The notes beneath the pieces were generated by a model. The model searched no databases, was not told where the DNA came from, and saw only the letters and a list, made by a program, of their open reading frames with translations. A stretch of 10,875 bases of DNA. Source: UBA9547 sp044349205 (lineage in GTDB: Bacteria; Bacteroidota; Bacteroidia; Cytophagales; UBA9547). Within the stretch, counting starts at the first letter, position 1, and every line of letters begins with the position of its first letter. Positions 1 through 6,646 of the stretch are shown here, one piece after another. The position numbers were made by a program, and so were the translations under genes. The stretch is taken from assembly GCA_044349205.1 (NCBI GenBank), contig JBIKRJ010000066.1:1-10875 (forward strand), read 5' to 3'.

Positions 1-77
1 CCTACTACTACATACTGGAGGTAAGGAAGAACGGCAGGACGGAAAACTACGACGGGCATGTCACCATCTTGCATTAG
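1..77 (+). CDS. C-terminal end of a T9SS type B sorting-domain protein (partial)
   Basis: Only the last 24 codons are in the window. The frame runs from position 3 to a TAG stop at 75-77; the gene starts outside. The translated end is YYYILEVRKNGRTENYDGHV followed by TILH. This has the form of the end of the gliding-motility-associated C-terminal domain (CHU_C, TIGR04131-like): a YYY-x-L-E strand, a Lys/Asn/Gly turn, then a G-[HWY]-V-T-I/L final strand at the extreme C-terminus. Such domains direct large surface or secreted proteins through the type IX secretion system. The passenger part, and so the function, cannot be known from here. The assignment is by motif recognition on a short piece. 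The other two forward frames also stay open for part of this stretch (one to TAG at 116-118), but neither gives a recognisable protein end. Confidence 0.6.
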   Translation, partial: YYYILEVRKNGRTENYDGHVTILH

Positions 78-115
78 TAGGAGCTAATTGCCCGATAACT
101 AAAAATGAATCTTCG

Positions 116-123
116 TAGCTTTG
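116..123 (+). promoter_or_regulatory. Possible Bacteroidota -7 promoter box upstream of truB
   Basis: TAGCTTTG matches the Bacteroidota primary sigma factor -7 consensus TAnnTTTG at every fixed position. The nearest upstream TTG, a candidate -33 element, is at 88-90. That leaves 25 bases between them, a little longer than usual for this promoter class. Transcription from here would begin around 128-130, so the TTG codon at 121 would lie inside the promoter and the later TTG at 142 would be the likelier truB start. A chance match is possible. Confidence 0.35.
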
Positions 124-834
124 CGATTCAATTCTATAGCCTTGCAGTTCCCAATATTCAACTTTGAAGAAGGCGAAGTCCTCCTCTTCGATAAGCCCAT
201 CACCTGGACTTCTTTCGACGTTGTGAACAAAGTACGACACACCATCCGTACCAAAAAAGTAGGGCATGCCGGTACCCTCGACCCACTCGCCACAGGTTTA
301 TTGGTGCTTTGTACCGGCAAGATGACCAAGCAGATAGACACTATCCAGGCTACTGAAAAAGAATACCTAGCCACCATCACACTAGGCAAAACCACCCCTT
401 CCTACGACCTCGAAACCGAGTTCGACAGCGAAACCGACATTACCCACCTCAGCGAGGCACAGGTTGCCGAAGCCATTATGAGTTATGTAGGCAACCAAAT
501 GCAAATGCCCCCCATGTACTCTGCCTTGAAGGTAGATGGCAAACGTCTCTATAAGCTAGCCCGCAAAGGCAAGGAAATAGAACTACAGCCCCGCCCCGTT
601 TCTATCTATTCCATAGAGATAAAAAGCATTAGCTTGCCCACAGTCCAGTTTCTGCTGCGCTGTTCCAAAGGTACCTACATTCGCACCCTTGCCCATGACA
701 TAGGGCAACAATTGGGGGTAGGGGCGCACTTGTCGGCCTTGAGGCGAACCAAAGTAGGTCACTTGTCAGTCGAAGACGCCTACGATCTACCTGCATTTGT
801 AGAATACATAAAAAAAATATCACCTAATTTCTGA
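121..834 (+). CDS. truB: tRNA pseudouridine(55) synthase TruB
   Basis: TruB isomerises U55 in the T-loop of most tRNAs to pseudouridine in the cytoplasm. Numbered from the TTG at 121, motif I is GHAGTLDPLATG, with the catalytic Asp at residue 54. The PPMYSALKVDGKRLYKLARKG segment-type motif follows near residues 130-150 with its conserved Tyr. The third motif, CSKGTYIRTLAHDIG, precedes the LSALRRTKVG segment. The 237-residue length fits the short form of TruB without a C-terminal PUA-like domain, as expected in this phylum. The start is unsettled: the frame opens after TGA at 106-108 and offers no ATG before the conserved FEEGEVLLFDKP segment (codons 163-198), only TTG at 121, TTG at 142 and ATA at 154. 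The ATG at 105 is in another frame and stops at 165-167. The gene is about 50% G+C and C-rich on the coding strand, unlike genes further right. ribF follows after 20 bases. Confidence 0.93.
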   Translation: MRFNSIALQFPIFNFEEGEVLLFDKPITWTSFDVVNKVRHTIRTKKVGHAGTLDPLATGLLVLCTGKMTKQIDTIQATEKEYLATITLGKTTPSYDLETEFDSETDITHLSEAQVAEAIMSYVGNQMQMPPMYSALKVDGKRLYKLARKGKEIELQPRPVSIYSIEIKSISLPTVQFLLRCSKGTYIRTLAHDIGQQLGVGAHLSALRRTKVGHLSVEDAYDLPAFVEYIKKISPNF

Positions 835-854
835 GACTCAATACCGAAAAACCT

Positions 855-1793
855 ATGCAGGTTTACCACAGCCTAAACGAAGTCCCCTACATTGGCAATG
901 CCGTGGTTACCATTGGCAACTTCGACGGTGTGCACCTGGGTCATGTTCAGATATTGCAAAACCTGATGCAGCACAAGTTGGCAGGCATGCAAAGTATGGT
1001 CATCACCATGTGGCCACACCCGCGCAAAGTGTTGCATACATCTGCCCAAGAACTTCGTTTTCTAACTAGTATCGACGAAAAAATAGAATTGTTACAAAAC
1101 TTGGGTTTAGACCACCTTCTCATCATTCCGTTTACTGCATCTTTTGCGCAATTGACTGCTGAATCATTTGTGAAAAAAGTTTTATGCGATTGTGTCGGGG
1201 TGAAAAAAATTGTCTTGGGCTACGACCATCGCTTTGGCAGGAATCGCGAAGGGGGGCTGGAATTGCTTTCCCAGTTGGCGCCACTTTATGGATTTGAATT
1301 GGAGGAAATTCCCAAGCAGGAGGTAGATAATTTGGCTATAAGTTCATCCAAAATACGAGAGTTTCTGGCCTTGGGACAGATGGAAAATGTAAAAGCGCTT
1401 TTGGGACGACAATATTCAATTTCGGGAAAAGTAGTGGAGGGAAATAAGTTGGGTCGCACCATTGGCTTTCCTACAGCCAATATCTCTTTGTCTTTTACCG
1501 AAAAACTTGTTCCAAAAACAGGGGTATACGCCGTATTGGTAAAAGTAGGTCAAAACCACTACCAAGGCATGATGAACATAGGCTATCGCCCCACCATTTC
1601 AGAGTCTGCGCTAACATTGGAAGTACATATTTTTGATTTTACTGAAGACATTTACAATCAAAGTATTACGGTGTTTTTTGTGCAATACCTGAGAGATGAA
1701 CAGAAATTTGCTTCTGTTGAAGACTTGAAAAAGCAGTTACATGCCGACAAAGAGCTGGCAGTTTCGCTTCTTCGAAAGGAAGTTGTTTTGTAA
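855..1793 (+). CDS. ribF: Bifunctional riboflavin kinase / FAD synthetase
   Basis: RibF phosphorylates riboflavin to FMN and then adenylates FMN to FAD. The N-terminal nucleotidyltransferase domain (about residues 15-180) shows TIGNFDGVHLGH at residues 19-30, a variant of the HxGH class, then LGYDHRFGRNREGG (121-134) and SSSKIREFL (163-171). The C-terminal flavokinase domain (about 185-308) shows GNKLGRTIGFPTAN (196-209), the GVYAVLV strand, GMMNIGYRPT (238-247), and LEVHIFDF (255-262) with the conserved Glu. At 312 residues it is full length for the family. The ATG at 855 sits just ahead of the first conserved strand and follows the truB stop by 20 bases, so co-transcription is likely; truB-ribF is a common pair in bacteria. 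No FMN riboswitch is visible upstream. G+C content falls from about 50% in the first 170 bases to 25-40% in most of the rest. Confidence 0.95.
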   Translation: MQVYHSLNEVPYIGNAVVTIGNFDGVHLGHVQILQNLMQHKLAGMQSMVITMWPHPRKVLHTSAQELRFLTSIDEKIELLQNLGLDHLLIIPFTASFAQLTAESFVKKVLCDCVGVKKIVLGYDHRFGRNREGGLELLSQLAPLYGFELEEIPKQEVDNLAISSSKIREFLALGQMENVKALLGRQYSISGKVVEGNKLGRTIGFPTANISLSFTEKLVPKTGVYAVLVKVGQNHYQGMMNIGYRPTISESALTLEVHIFDFTEDIYNQSITVFFVQYLRDEQKFASVEDLKKQLHADKELAVSLLRKEVVL

Positions 1794-1839
1794 TGTACCA
1801 ATCAAATGAATGTGATGTTGTGTTTTAGTAAAAATTGCG

Positions 1840-2208
1840 TTGAGAGAAATTAAACCATCAAAAACCAAAACTCAAATTGGAAAAAAAGCGGAAGAGCAAG
1901 CTGCCCGATTTTTATCTGAAAAAGGGTTTGACATACAGTTTTTTAACTACAGATATGGTAGAGCAGAAATAGACATCATTGCCATTGAGAAAGAAATTCT
2001 TGTCTTTGTGGAAGTAAAATATCGCACAAACGTACATTTTGGCTACCCCGAAAGTTTTGTGGACGCAGCCAAAGAAAAGCGCATCAAATCGGCGGCGGAA
2101 CATTATATATTCGAAAATAACTGGAAACAGGATATACGATTCGATGTGGTGGCTATTGTTGAAATTCAAAACGAAGTGAACATAGAACATTTTATGGACT
2201 GTTTTTAA
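1840..2208 (+). CDS. YraN/UPF0102 family endonuclease-like protein
   Basis: This is a 122-residue member of the UPF0102 (YraN) family, which has the fold of PD-(D/E)xK nucleases. Its cellular role is poorly defined; homologues are often discussed as Holliday-junction-resolvase-like. Visible hallmarks are GKKAEEQAARFLSEKGF (residues 14-30), then YRYGRAEIDIIA (38-49) with the catalytic-type Glu and Asp, and the strand VFVEVKYR with the E-x-K pair. The start is taken at TTG 1840, because the frame is closed by TGA at 1813-1815 and has no ATG before the conserved region; about 8 residues of the N-terminus are therefore uncertain. The stop overlaps the next start in TAATG at 2206-2210, which suggests translational coupling with the porZ-like gene. 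Confidence 0.85.
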   Translation: MREIKPSKTKTQIGKKAEEQAARFLSEKGFDIQFFNYRYGRAEIDIIAIEKEILVFVEVKYRTNVHFGYPESFVDAAKEKRIKSAAEHYIFENNWKQDIRFDVVAIVEIQNEVNIEHFMDCF

Positions 2209-4628
2209 TGGCAATTTTTCGAAGTAATTTGCGTTATTGTTCAAAAATGAAAATAATCACTAACTCGCTACTTCTTGTTTTTCTTATAGCCTTCGGACAA
2301 GAAGGCCTTGCCCAAGATCGCTTGCCCATAGGACGATGGAAGAGCCATCTGCCCAACAATTCGTCAAAGACCATAGCAGTAACTGGAAACACGGTATTTG
2401 CGGGAGATGTGGGTACTTTTTTTTCTTATAATATCGACAATAGCAGTATCACAAGTTATTCCAAAATACAGGGTTTTTCCCAAACGAATGTGAGTCAGAT
2501 GGGTTTTAGTGCCAACACGGCTACCACCGTAATTGCCTACGACAATAGCCAAATTGATCTGGTAAAAGACAACACAATATATGCAGTAAATGACTTGAAT
2601 ATTGCCAACATTAGTGGTAGTAAGACTATTAACCATTTGTCTTTTGTAAACGACCTCGTGCTTATTTCCACCGATTTTGGGCTTGTTGTGTACAATTTGA
2701 CCAGAAGGGAAGTGGTAGATGTGTACCAATATTTCGATTCAGATGGCTTGGTGAAAAAAGTAAATAGCAGCGCGGTAAACGAGGACATGTTATTTGTTGC
2801 CACAACTACTGGGCTGTATGCGGCCTCCTGGGCGACTTCTGTCAACAAGTTGGACTACCGCAATTGGAAAAATATAAGTCCAGCCGATAGCATTTCGAAT
2901 ATAAACGTGAAATTAGTTTCATCTTACGAAAACAAATTATATGTTTCTTGTGATTATTATTTTAAAGTATTTACAAAAGGCCAATGGGAGGACAATCCAG
3001 ACGTTGTAGTCCCATTGTACTTTACCCAAAACTCGGGCAACATCACAGCCATGAAAACCATAGGTGATGCCTTGTATGTAATCCAATTCAGTGGCGTGTT
3101 CGAATATCGAAACGGGGTTTGTACTAGGATTTATTACAACGACGGGGCTTTCATAACTTCGATAGACAAAGACAAGGACGGGTATATCTGGTTGGGAACC
3201 AAAAATAAAGGGCTTTTTACCAATCGATTCAATTCTCAATTTAGTGCTATCAAAACGAGTGGCCCTGGTTTTGCCTCAGTATTCAAGTTGTCCTATTTTC
3301 AAGGAAAAGTGTTAGCAGTTTCAGGCGGTTACAGCGATGGTTTATTGAGCCAGTTGGGCAAACTCGACGGATTTTCAGTGTATGAAAATGGGTCATGGTC
3401 ATCTTACAAATGGGCTTCGGGCAACCTACCCTTCTTCTACGACATATGCAATGCCAAATTGAACTCAGTCACCAACAAGGTGTATTTTCCTTCTTATGGT
3501 AGTGGTATGTTGGAATGGGATCAGACATCCGAATTCAAGGTGTTCAATTACCGTACTCCAGGCTGTCCGCTCAGAACTTGTACTTACCCTGGCGGATGGT
3601 GTTCGGCACCCGACCCAGGTGGAAATTTTTGCAGAGTGCCCGATTTGGCAGTAGACAGCAAGGGCGCTGTATGGGTTCTAAACATGCCTGACCCCAATCC
3701 ATCAGAGCCCTCTTTGTACAGATACAACGCCGACAAGTCTTGGGCTGGTTTTCCCTGGTCGGGCACCGATGTGTGGGGTAGTTTTACTTACAGTGTCATC
3801 AACGACAAACAATATTTCAACTCCTTAATTTTTGTCGATAAATATGACAACAAGTGGATAGCAAGTCGCACGGGAGGTGTATTTGTGTACAACGAGACGA
3901 AATTTGCCCTGCCCCGATTTTTGCAATATGTAAAAGGTACAAAAGAAGAAATATGTGGGCAAAATATAAAATGCATAGCTTCCGATTTAGAAGGTGGGGT
4001 TTGGTTAGGTACCGATAATGGGGTTTGCTTTTTTTCCGACCCCAACGAAGTGTTTTTAAATAAAACCATAAAGGCCGCTGTGCCTGTGTATGGCAACAAA
4101 GCCTTGCTCAAAGGGGAAACCATCACTTCGATAGATGTGGACGGAAGTAATCGAAAATGGATAGGCACGCTCAATTCGGGAGTGTGGTTGTTTAGCAGCG
4201 ATGGCAGCAAACTTATTTCACATTTTGAAAAAGAAAACAGCCCATTGCCCTCGAGTTCTATCGTAGATGTAAAGGTGAATCAAAGCACTGGAGAGGTGTT
4301 TATCGCTACCGACCAAGGCCTTATGTCGTTTGGGGGAAATTCTATGTTGGGAACCGATGAAAATGCAGCTGTAATCGTGTACCCCAATCCCATTACTCGT
4401 GATTTTGATGGTTATCTTGCCATTTCAGGTCTTGCCAATAGTTCATTGGTCAAAATTACCGATATCTCGGGCAAGTTGGTTTATCAGACCAAATCGGAGG
4501 GAAGTTTGGCATCTTGGAACATTTTAGATTACACAGGTAGTAGGCCACAACCCGGAATTTACCTCATCTTTTCTTCCAAAGAAGATGGTACAGAGATGCT
4601 TGTAAGCAAAATCGCTATTTTAGACTAA
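2208..4628 (+). CDS. porZ: PorZ-like type IX secretion protein: beta-propellers plus type A sorting domain
   Basis: PorZ belongs to the T9SS cell-surface attachment complex (PorU, PorV, PorQ, PorZ), which processes cargo and joins it to anionic LPS in the best-studied species. A secretion signal is visible if translation starts at the second Met (ATG at 2247): MKIITNSLLLVFLIAFGQ followed by EGLAQ, giving a mature protein starting near Gln/Asp. The 13 residues from the ATG at 2208 would otherwise extend it. The segment LPIGRWKSHLPNNSSKTIAV resembles the PorZ N-terminal propeller. Later come propeller blades of the two-component-regulator type: DKDGYIWLGTKNKGLF, DNKWIASRTGGVFVYN, DLEGGVWLGTDNGVCF and NRKWIGTLNSGVWLF. 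From about residue 720 a T9SS type A sorting domain runs to the end, with VYPNP (724-728), KITDISGKLVY, and PGIYLI near the C-terminus. Four Cys at 453, 458, 465 and 475 form a local cluster. The gene overlaps both the preceding YraN gene and recO by one base. The porZ assignment rests on architecture; another propeller-type T9SS surface protein is possible. Confidence 0.8.
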   Translation: MAIFRSNLRYCSKMKIITNSLLLVFLIAFGQEGLAQDRLPIGRWKSHLPNNSSKTIAVTGNTVFAGDVGTFFSYNIDNSSITSYSKIQGFSQTNVSQMGFSANTATTVIAYDNSQIDLVKDNTIYAVNDLNIANISGSKTINHLSFVNDLVLISTDFGLVVYNLTRREVVDVYQYFDSDGLVKKVNSSAVNEDMLFVATTTGLYAASWATSVNKLDYRNWKNISPADSISNINVKLVSSYENKLYVSCDYYFKVFTKGQWEDNPDVVVPLYFTQNSGNITAMKTIGDALYVIQFSGVFEYRNGVCTRIYYNDGAFITSIDKDKDGYIWLGTKNKGLFTNRFNSQFSAIKTSGPGFASVFKLSYFQGKVLAVSGGYSDGLLSQLGKLDGFSVYENGSWSSYKWASGNLPFFYDICNAKLNSVTNKVYFPSYGSGMLEWDQTSEFKVFNYRTPGCPLRTCTYPGGWCSAPDPGGNFCRVPDLAVDSKGAVWVLNMPDPNPSEPSLYRYNADKSWAGFPWSGTDVWGSFTYSVINDKQYFNSLIFVDKYDNKWIASRTGGVFVYNETKFALPRFLQYVKGTKEEICGQNIKCIASDLEGGVWLGTDNGVCFFSDPNEVFLNKTIKAAVPVYGNKALLKGETITSIDVDGSNRKWIGTLNSGVWLFSSDGSKLISHFEKENSPLPSSSIVDVKVNQSTGEVFIATDQGLMSFGGNSMLGTDENAAVIVYPNPITRDFDGYLAISGLANSSLVKITDISGKLVYQTKSEGSLASWNILDYTGSRPQPGIYLIFSSKEDGTEMLVSKIAILD

Positions 4629-5290
4629 TGACCGAGCTGGTACAAGGCATAGTGTTAGATTCCTTCAAATTCAAAGAAAACTCGGTTGTTTGTAAAATCT
4701 TCACGCTGCAGCATGGCATGCTGTCGGTTTTGGTAAACGGTATCGGAAAAAAAAATGCGAATGCCAACCAAATCTATCTTCAGCCACTTTCTCACCTAGA
4801 ATTGGTTGTGTATATGAAAGAAAACCACGGTATTTTGAGGTCGAAAGACATTCGAATGTTGCAAACTGCGCTGGGCATTACACCAAAAGTCAAAAGTTAT
4901 GCTATCGCTTGCTTTGTGGCCGAAATTGTGCTTAGAACTTACAAAGAACATGAGATAGACCACAGGCTTTACGATTTGTTGTGTCATGTAGTGCAACACA
5001 TCGAAAATCAGGAAGTTGGTGTACAAGACCTGCACCTGTTTTTTTTATGCCGATATTCTGAATTACTTGGTTTTTTGCTTCAGACTGAGGAGTTGGCACA
5101 GATAGACGAATTGGAAGCGGCAATCAGCAGGGCGCTATCTCATTTGCTCCAAATGCAACAATACACCCCATTGGGTATTACAAAACAAGAAAGAAGGGGT
5201 GTCGTAAGATTTGTTTTGCGTTATCTTAGCCACCACATAGAGCTACCTACTATCAAATCGCTGGAAATTTTGGAAGAGGTGTTGTCTTGA
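4628..5290 (+). CDS. recO: DNA repair protein RecO
   Basis: RecO works with RecF and RecR to load RecA onto SSB-coated single-stranded DNA in gap repair and recombination. The 220-residue protein begins with the RecO OB-fold pattern: QGIVLDSFKFKENSVVCKIF (residues 6-25), then TLQHGMLSVLVNG and a basic KK near residue 41. The helical C-terminal domain includes AIACFVAEIVLRTYKE and LHLFFLCRYSELLGFLLQ, which are typical of the family. No CxxC zinc-binding pair is visible in the C-terminal half; many RecO proteins lack it too. The length is slightly below the usual 230-250. The ATG overlaps the stop of the porZ-like gene in TAATG at 4626-4630. A run of nine A at 4747-4755, read as Lys-Lys-Asn within GIGKKNAN, is a possible slippage or sequencing-error site, but the frame is intact. 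Confidence 0.9.
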   Translation: MTELVQGIVLDSFKFKENSVVCKIFTLQHGMLSVLVNGIGKKNANANQIYLQPLSHLELVVYMKENHGILRSKDIRMLQTALGITPKVKSYAIACFVAEIVLRTYKEHEIDHRLYDLLCHVVQHIENQEVGVQDLHLFFLCRYSELLGFLLQTEELAQIDELEAAISRALSHLLQMQQYTPLGITKQERRGVVRFVLRYLSHHIELPTIKSLEILEEVLS

Positions 5291-5293
5291 TAA

Positions 5294-6646
5294 ATGGAAT
5301 ACAAAGATTTATTCATAGGTCCGGTATATCTAGCCATGATTTATTTCGTGGCCTATTCCATTCGCAACAAAGTATGTCCCGACAAGTCAATTAGGCAATT
5401 TTTTATACCTGCGCTCACGCTCAAATTGGTGGGCGCATTGGCTTTGGGGCTGGTGTATAAGTTTTATTACAAAGGCGGCGATACCATCAGTTATTTTACT
5501 TTTGGAAGTCAGAAAATATGGGATGCATTTCTTGAAAAACCAATCGCCGGATTGTGGATGATTTTTACCCAAAACTGTGATTACAGCCATCATTATGCCG
5601 AATACCTGAGGGGCGTACTGTTTTTTTGTGACCCAAGTTCTTATTTTATTGTGAGAGTATCGGGCTTTTTCGGGCTTTTTACTTTTCATACCTATTCGGC
5701 CAATGCAATGCTTTTTGCCCTCATAAGTTTTATGGGTGTATGGAGCATGTTTGTCACTTTTGTCAAAATATACCCTCAGCTACGGAAAGAAATCATGCTT
5801 TCTTGTTTTATGCTTCCTTCGGTTATTTTTTGGGGTTCGGGTTTGATGAAAGATTCCATCACTTTTGGCTGTTTAGGACTTTTTTTTAGCACTTTTTATA
5901 AAATTTTTATCATTAAGAAAGCTTCCAAGTGGGATTTTATTGTCTTTTTGGTCAGTTTCTGGGTCATTAAAATTGTAAAAATATACATTATACTTTGCTT
6001 TATCCCAGCCGCACTTTTATGGCTTTTTATGGTTTTTAACAACAAAATTCGTTCAAGGGTAACAAAGATTCTTCTCAGGCCTTTAATGGTAGGTTTGGCG
6101 GTTTTGTTTGGTTACTTGGCTGCCGACTATGTGTCGAAAGAGGATAAAAAATACAGTATAGACAATATGGCTAATACTGCCAAAAACACCGCTGAATGGC
6201 TAGTTTATGTGAGTAAAACAGAAAAAGGGTCTTTGTATACTTTGGGCGACATGGATTATTCTGCCACTGGCATGCTGAAAAAATTCCCAGCAGCGGTCAA
6301 TGTTACTTTATTTCGCCCTTATTTGTGGGAATCAAGAAAAGCCATTATGGTGTTGTCGGCTTTGGAGAGTCTCTTTTTTCTTTATCTGACAGTTTCAGCA
6401 GTCTTTGGTACTGGATTGAAAAAGACATTTGCCATTGTATCCAATCACCCAATTGTTGCTGCATCTTTAGTGTTTTCCATCACTTTTGCCTTTGCCATTG
6501 GGGTTTCCACATCAAATTTTGGCACTTTGGTTCGCTACAAAATCCCAATTATGCCTTTTTACCTGATTTCGTTATACGTTATCAGGGATTTTCAAAAGAA
6601 GGGAAAAGAGAAAATGGAAAAACGAATTATTTCCCAGAGTCGCTAG
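5294..6646 (+). CDS. Polytopic membrane protein, function unknown
   Basis: I do not recognise this protein with confidence. It has 450 residues and roughly 8-10 hydrophobic segments: near 7-22, 37-56, 84-92, 117-131, 137-157, 167-180, 188-206, 214-249, 262-276, a late segment near 355-375, and two near the C-terminus at about 390-410 and 420-435. A soluble loop spans about 277-340. GGDTISYF (61-68) follows the second segment, and PSVIFWGSGLMKDSIT (175-190) is a motif I associate with polymerase-like or GT-C-like membrane proteins of polysaccharide assembly. The loop ends in a Lys-rich stretch, so the C-terminus is probably cytoplasmic. An exact 10-base tandem repeat lies at 5661-5680. It starts 3 bases after recO and its last 20 bases overlap the 3' end of secG on the other strand. 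A glycan polymerase or glycosyltransferase role is only a guess. Confidence 0.8.
   Translation: MEYKDLFIGPVYLAMIYFVAYSIRNKVCPDKSIRQFFIPALTLKLVGALALGLVYKFYYKGGDTISYFTFGSQKIWDAFLEKPIAGLWMIFTQNCDYSHHYAEYLRGVLFFCDPSSYFIVRVSGFFGLFTFHTYSANAMLFALISFMGVWSMFVTFVKIYPQLRKEIMLSCFMLPSVIFWGSGLMKDSITFGCLGLFFSTFYKIFIIKKASKWDFIVFLVSFWVIKIVKIYIILCFIPAALLWLFMVFNNKIRSRVTKILLRPLMVGLAVLFGYLAADYVSKEDKKYSIDNMANTAKNTAEWLVYVSKTEKGSLYTLGDMDYSATGMLKKFPAAVNVTLFRPYLWESRKAIMVLSALESLFFLYLTVSAVFGTGLKKTFAIVSNHPIVAASLVFSITFAFAIGVSTSNFGTLVRYKIPIMPFYLISLYVIRDFQKKGKEKMEKRIISQSR
5661..5680 (+). repeat. Perfect 10-bp tandem duplication inside the membrane protein gene
   Basis: CGGGCTTTTT occurs twice back to back. The unit is not a multiple of three, so loss or gain of one copy would shift the frame of the membrane protein near residue 123. 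The region encodes the GFFGLF turn of a hydrophobic segment. It could be chance in a T-rich gene. Confidence 0.8.

Noticed and set aside
2..118. An open frame at 2-118 that could be read as the end of the upstream gene
   Set aside because: Its translation has no recognisable features, whereas the frame ending at 77 closes with a type B sorting-domain pattern.
105..167. ATG at 105 as the start of a 20-codon leader peptide for truB
   Set aside because: The start context is good, but the peptide has no attenuator-like features and no hairpin follows; an annotation artefact or frameshift is the simpler reading, so it is only discussed under truB.
1794..1839. Possible promoter or riboswitch between ribF and the YraN gene
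   Set aside because: Only 46 bases, with no TAnnTTTG box and no stable hairpin; too short for an FMN riboswitch, which would also be expected upstream of a riboflavin gene rather than downstream.
2225..2231. TAATTTG just upstream of the second Met of the porZ-like gene as a promoter box
   Set aside because: It is one base short of TAnnTTTG, has no good -33 partner, and lies inside a frame coupled to the gene before it.
1912..2244. A 110-codon minus-strand frame across the YraN gene
   Set aside because: It is antisense to a clear UPF0102 protein, rich in Phe, Asn and His, and has no recognisable domain.
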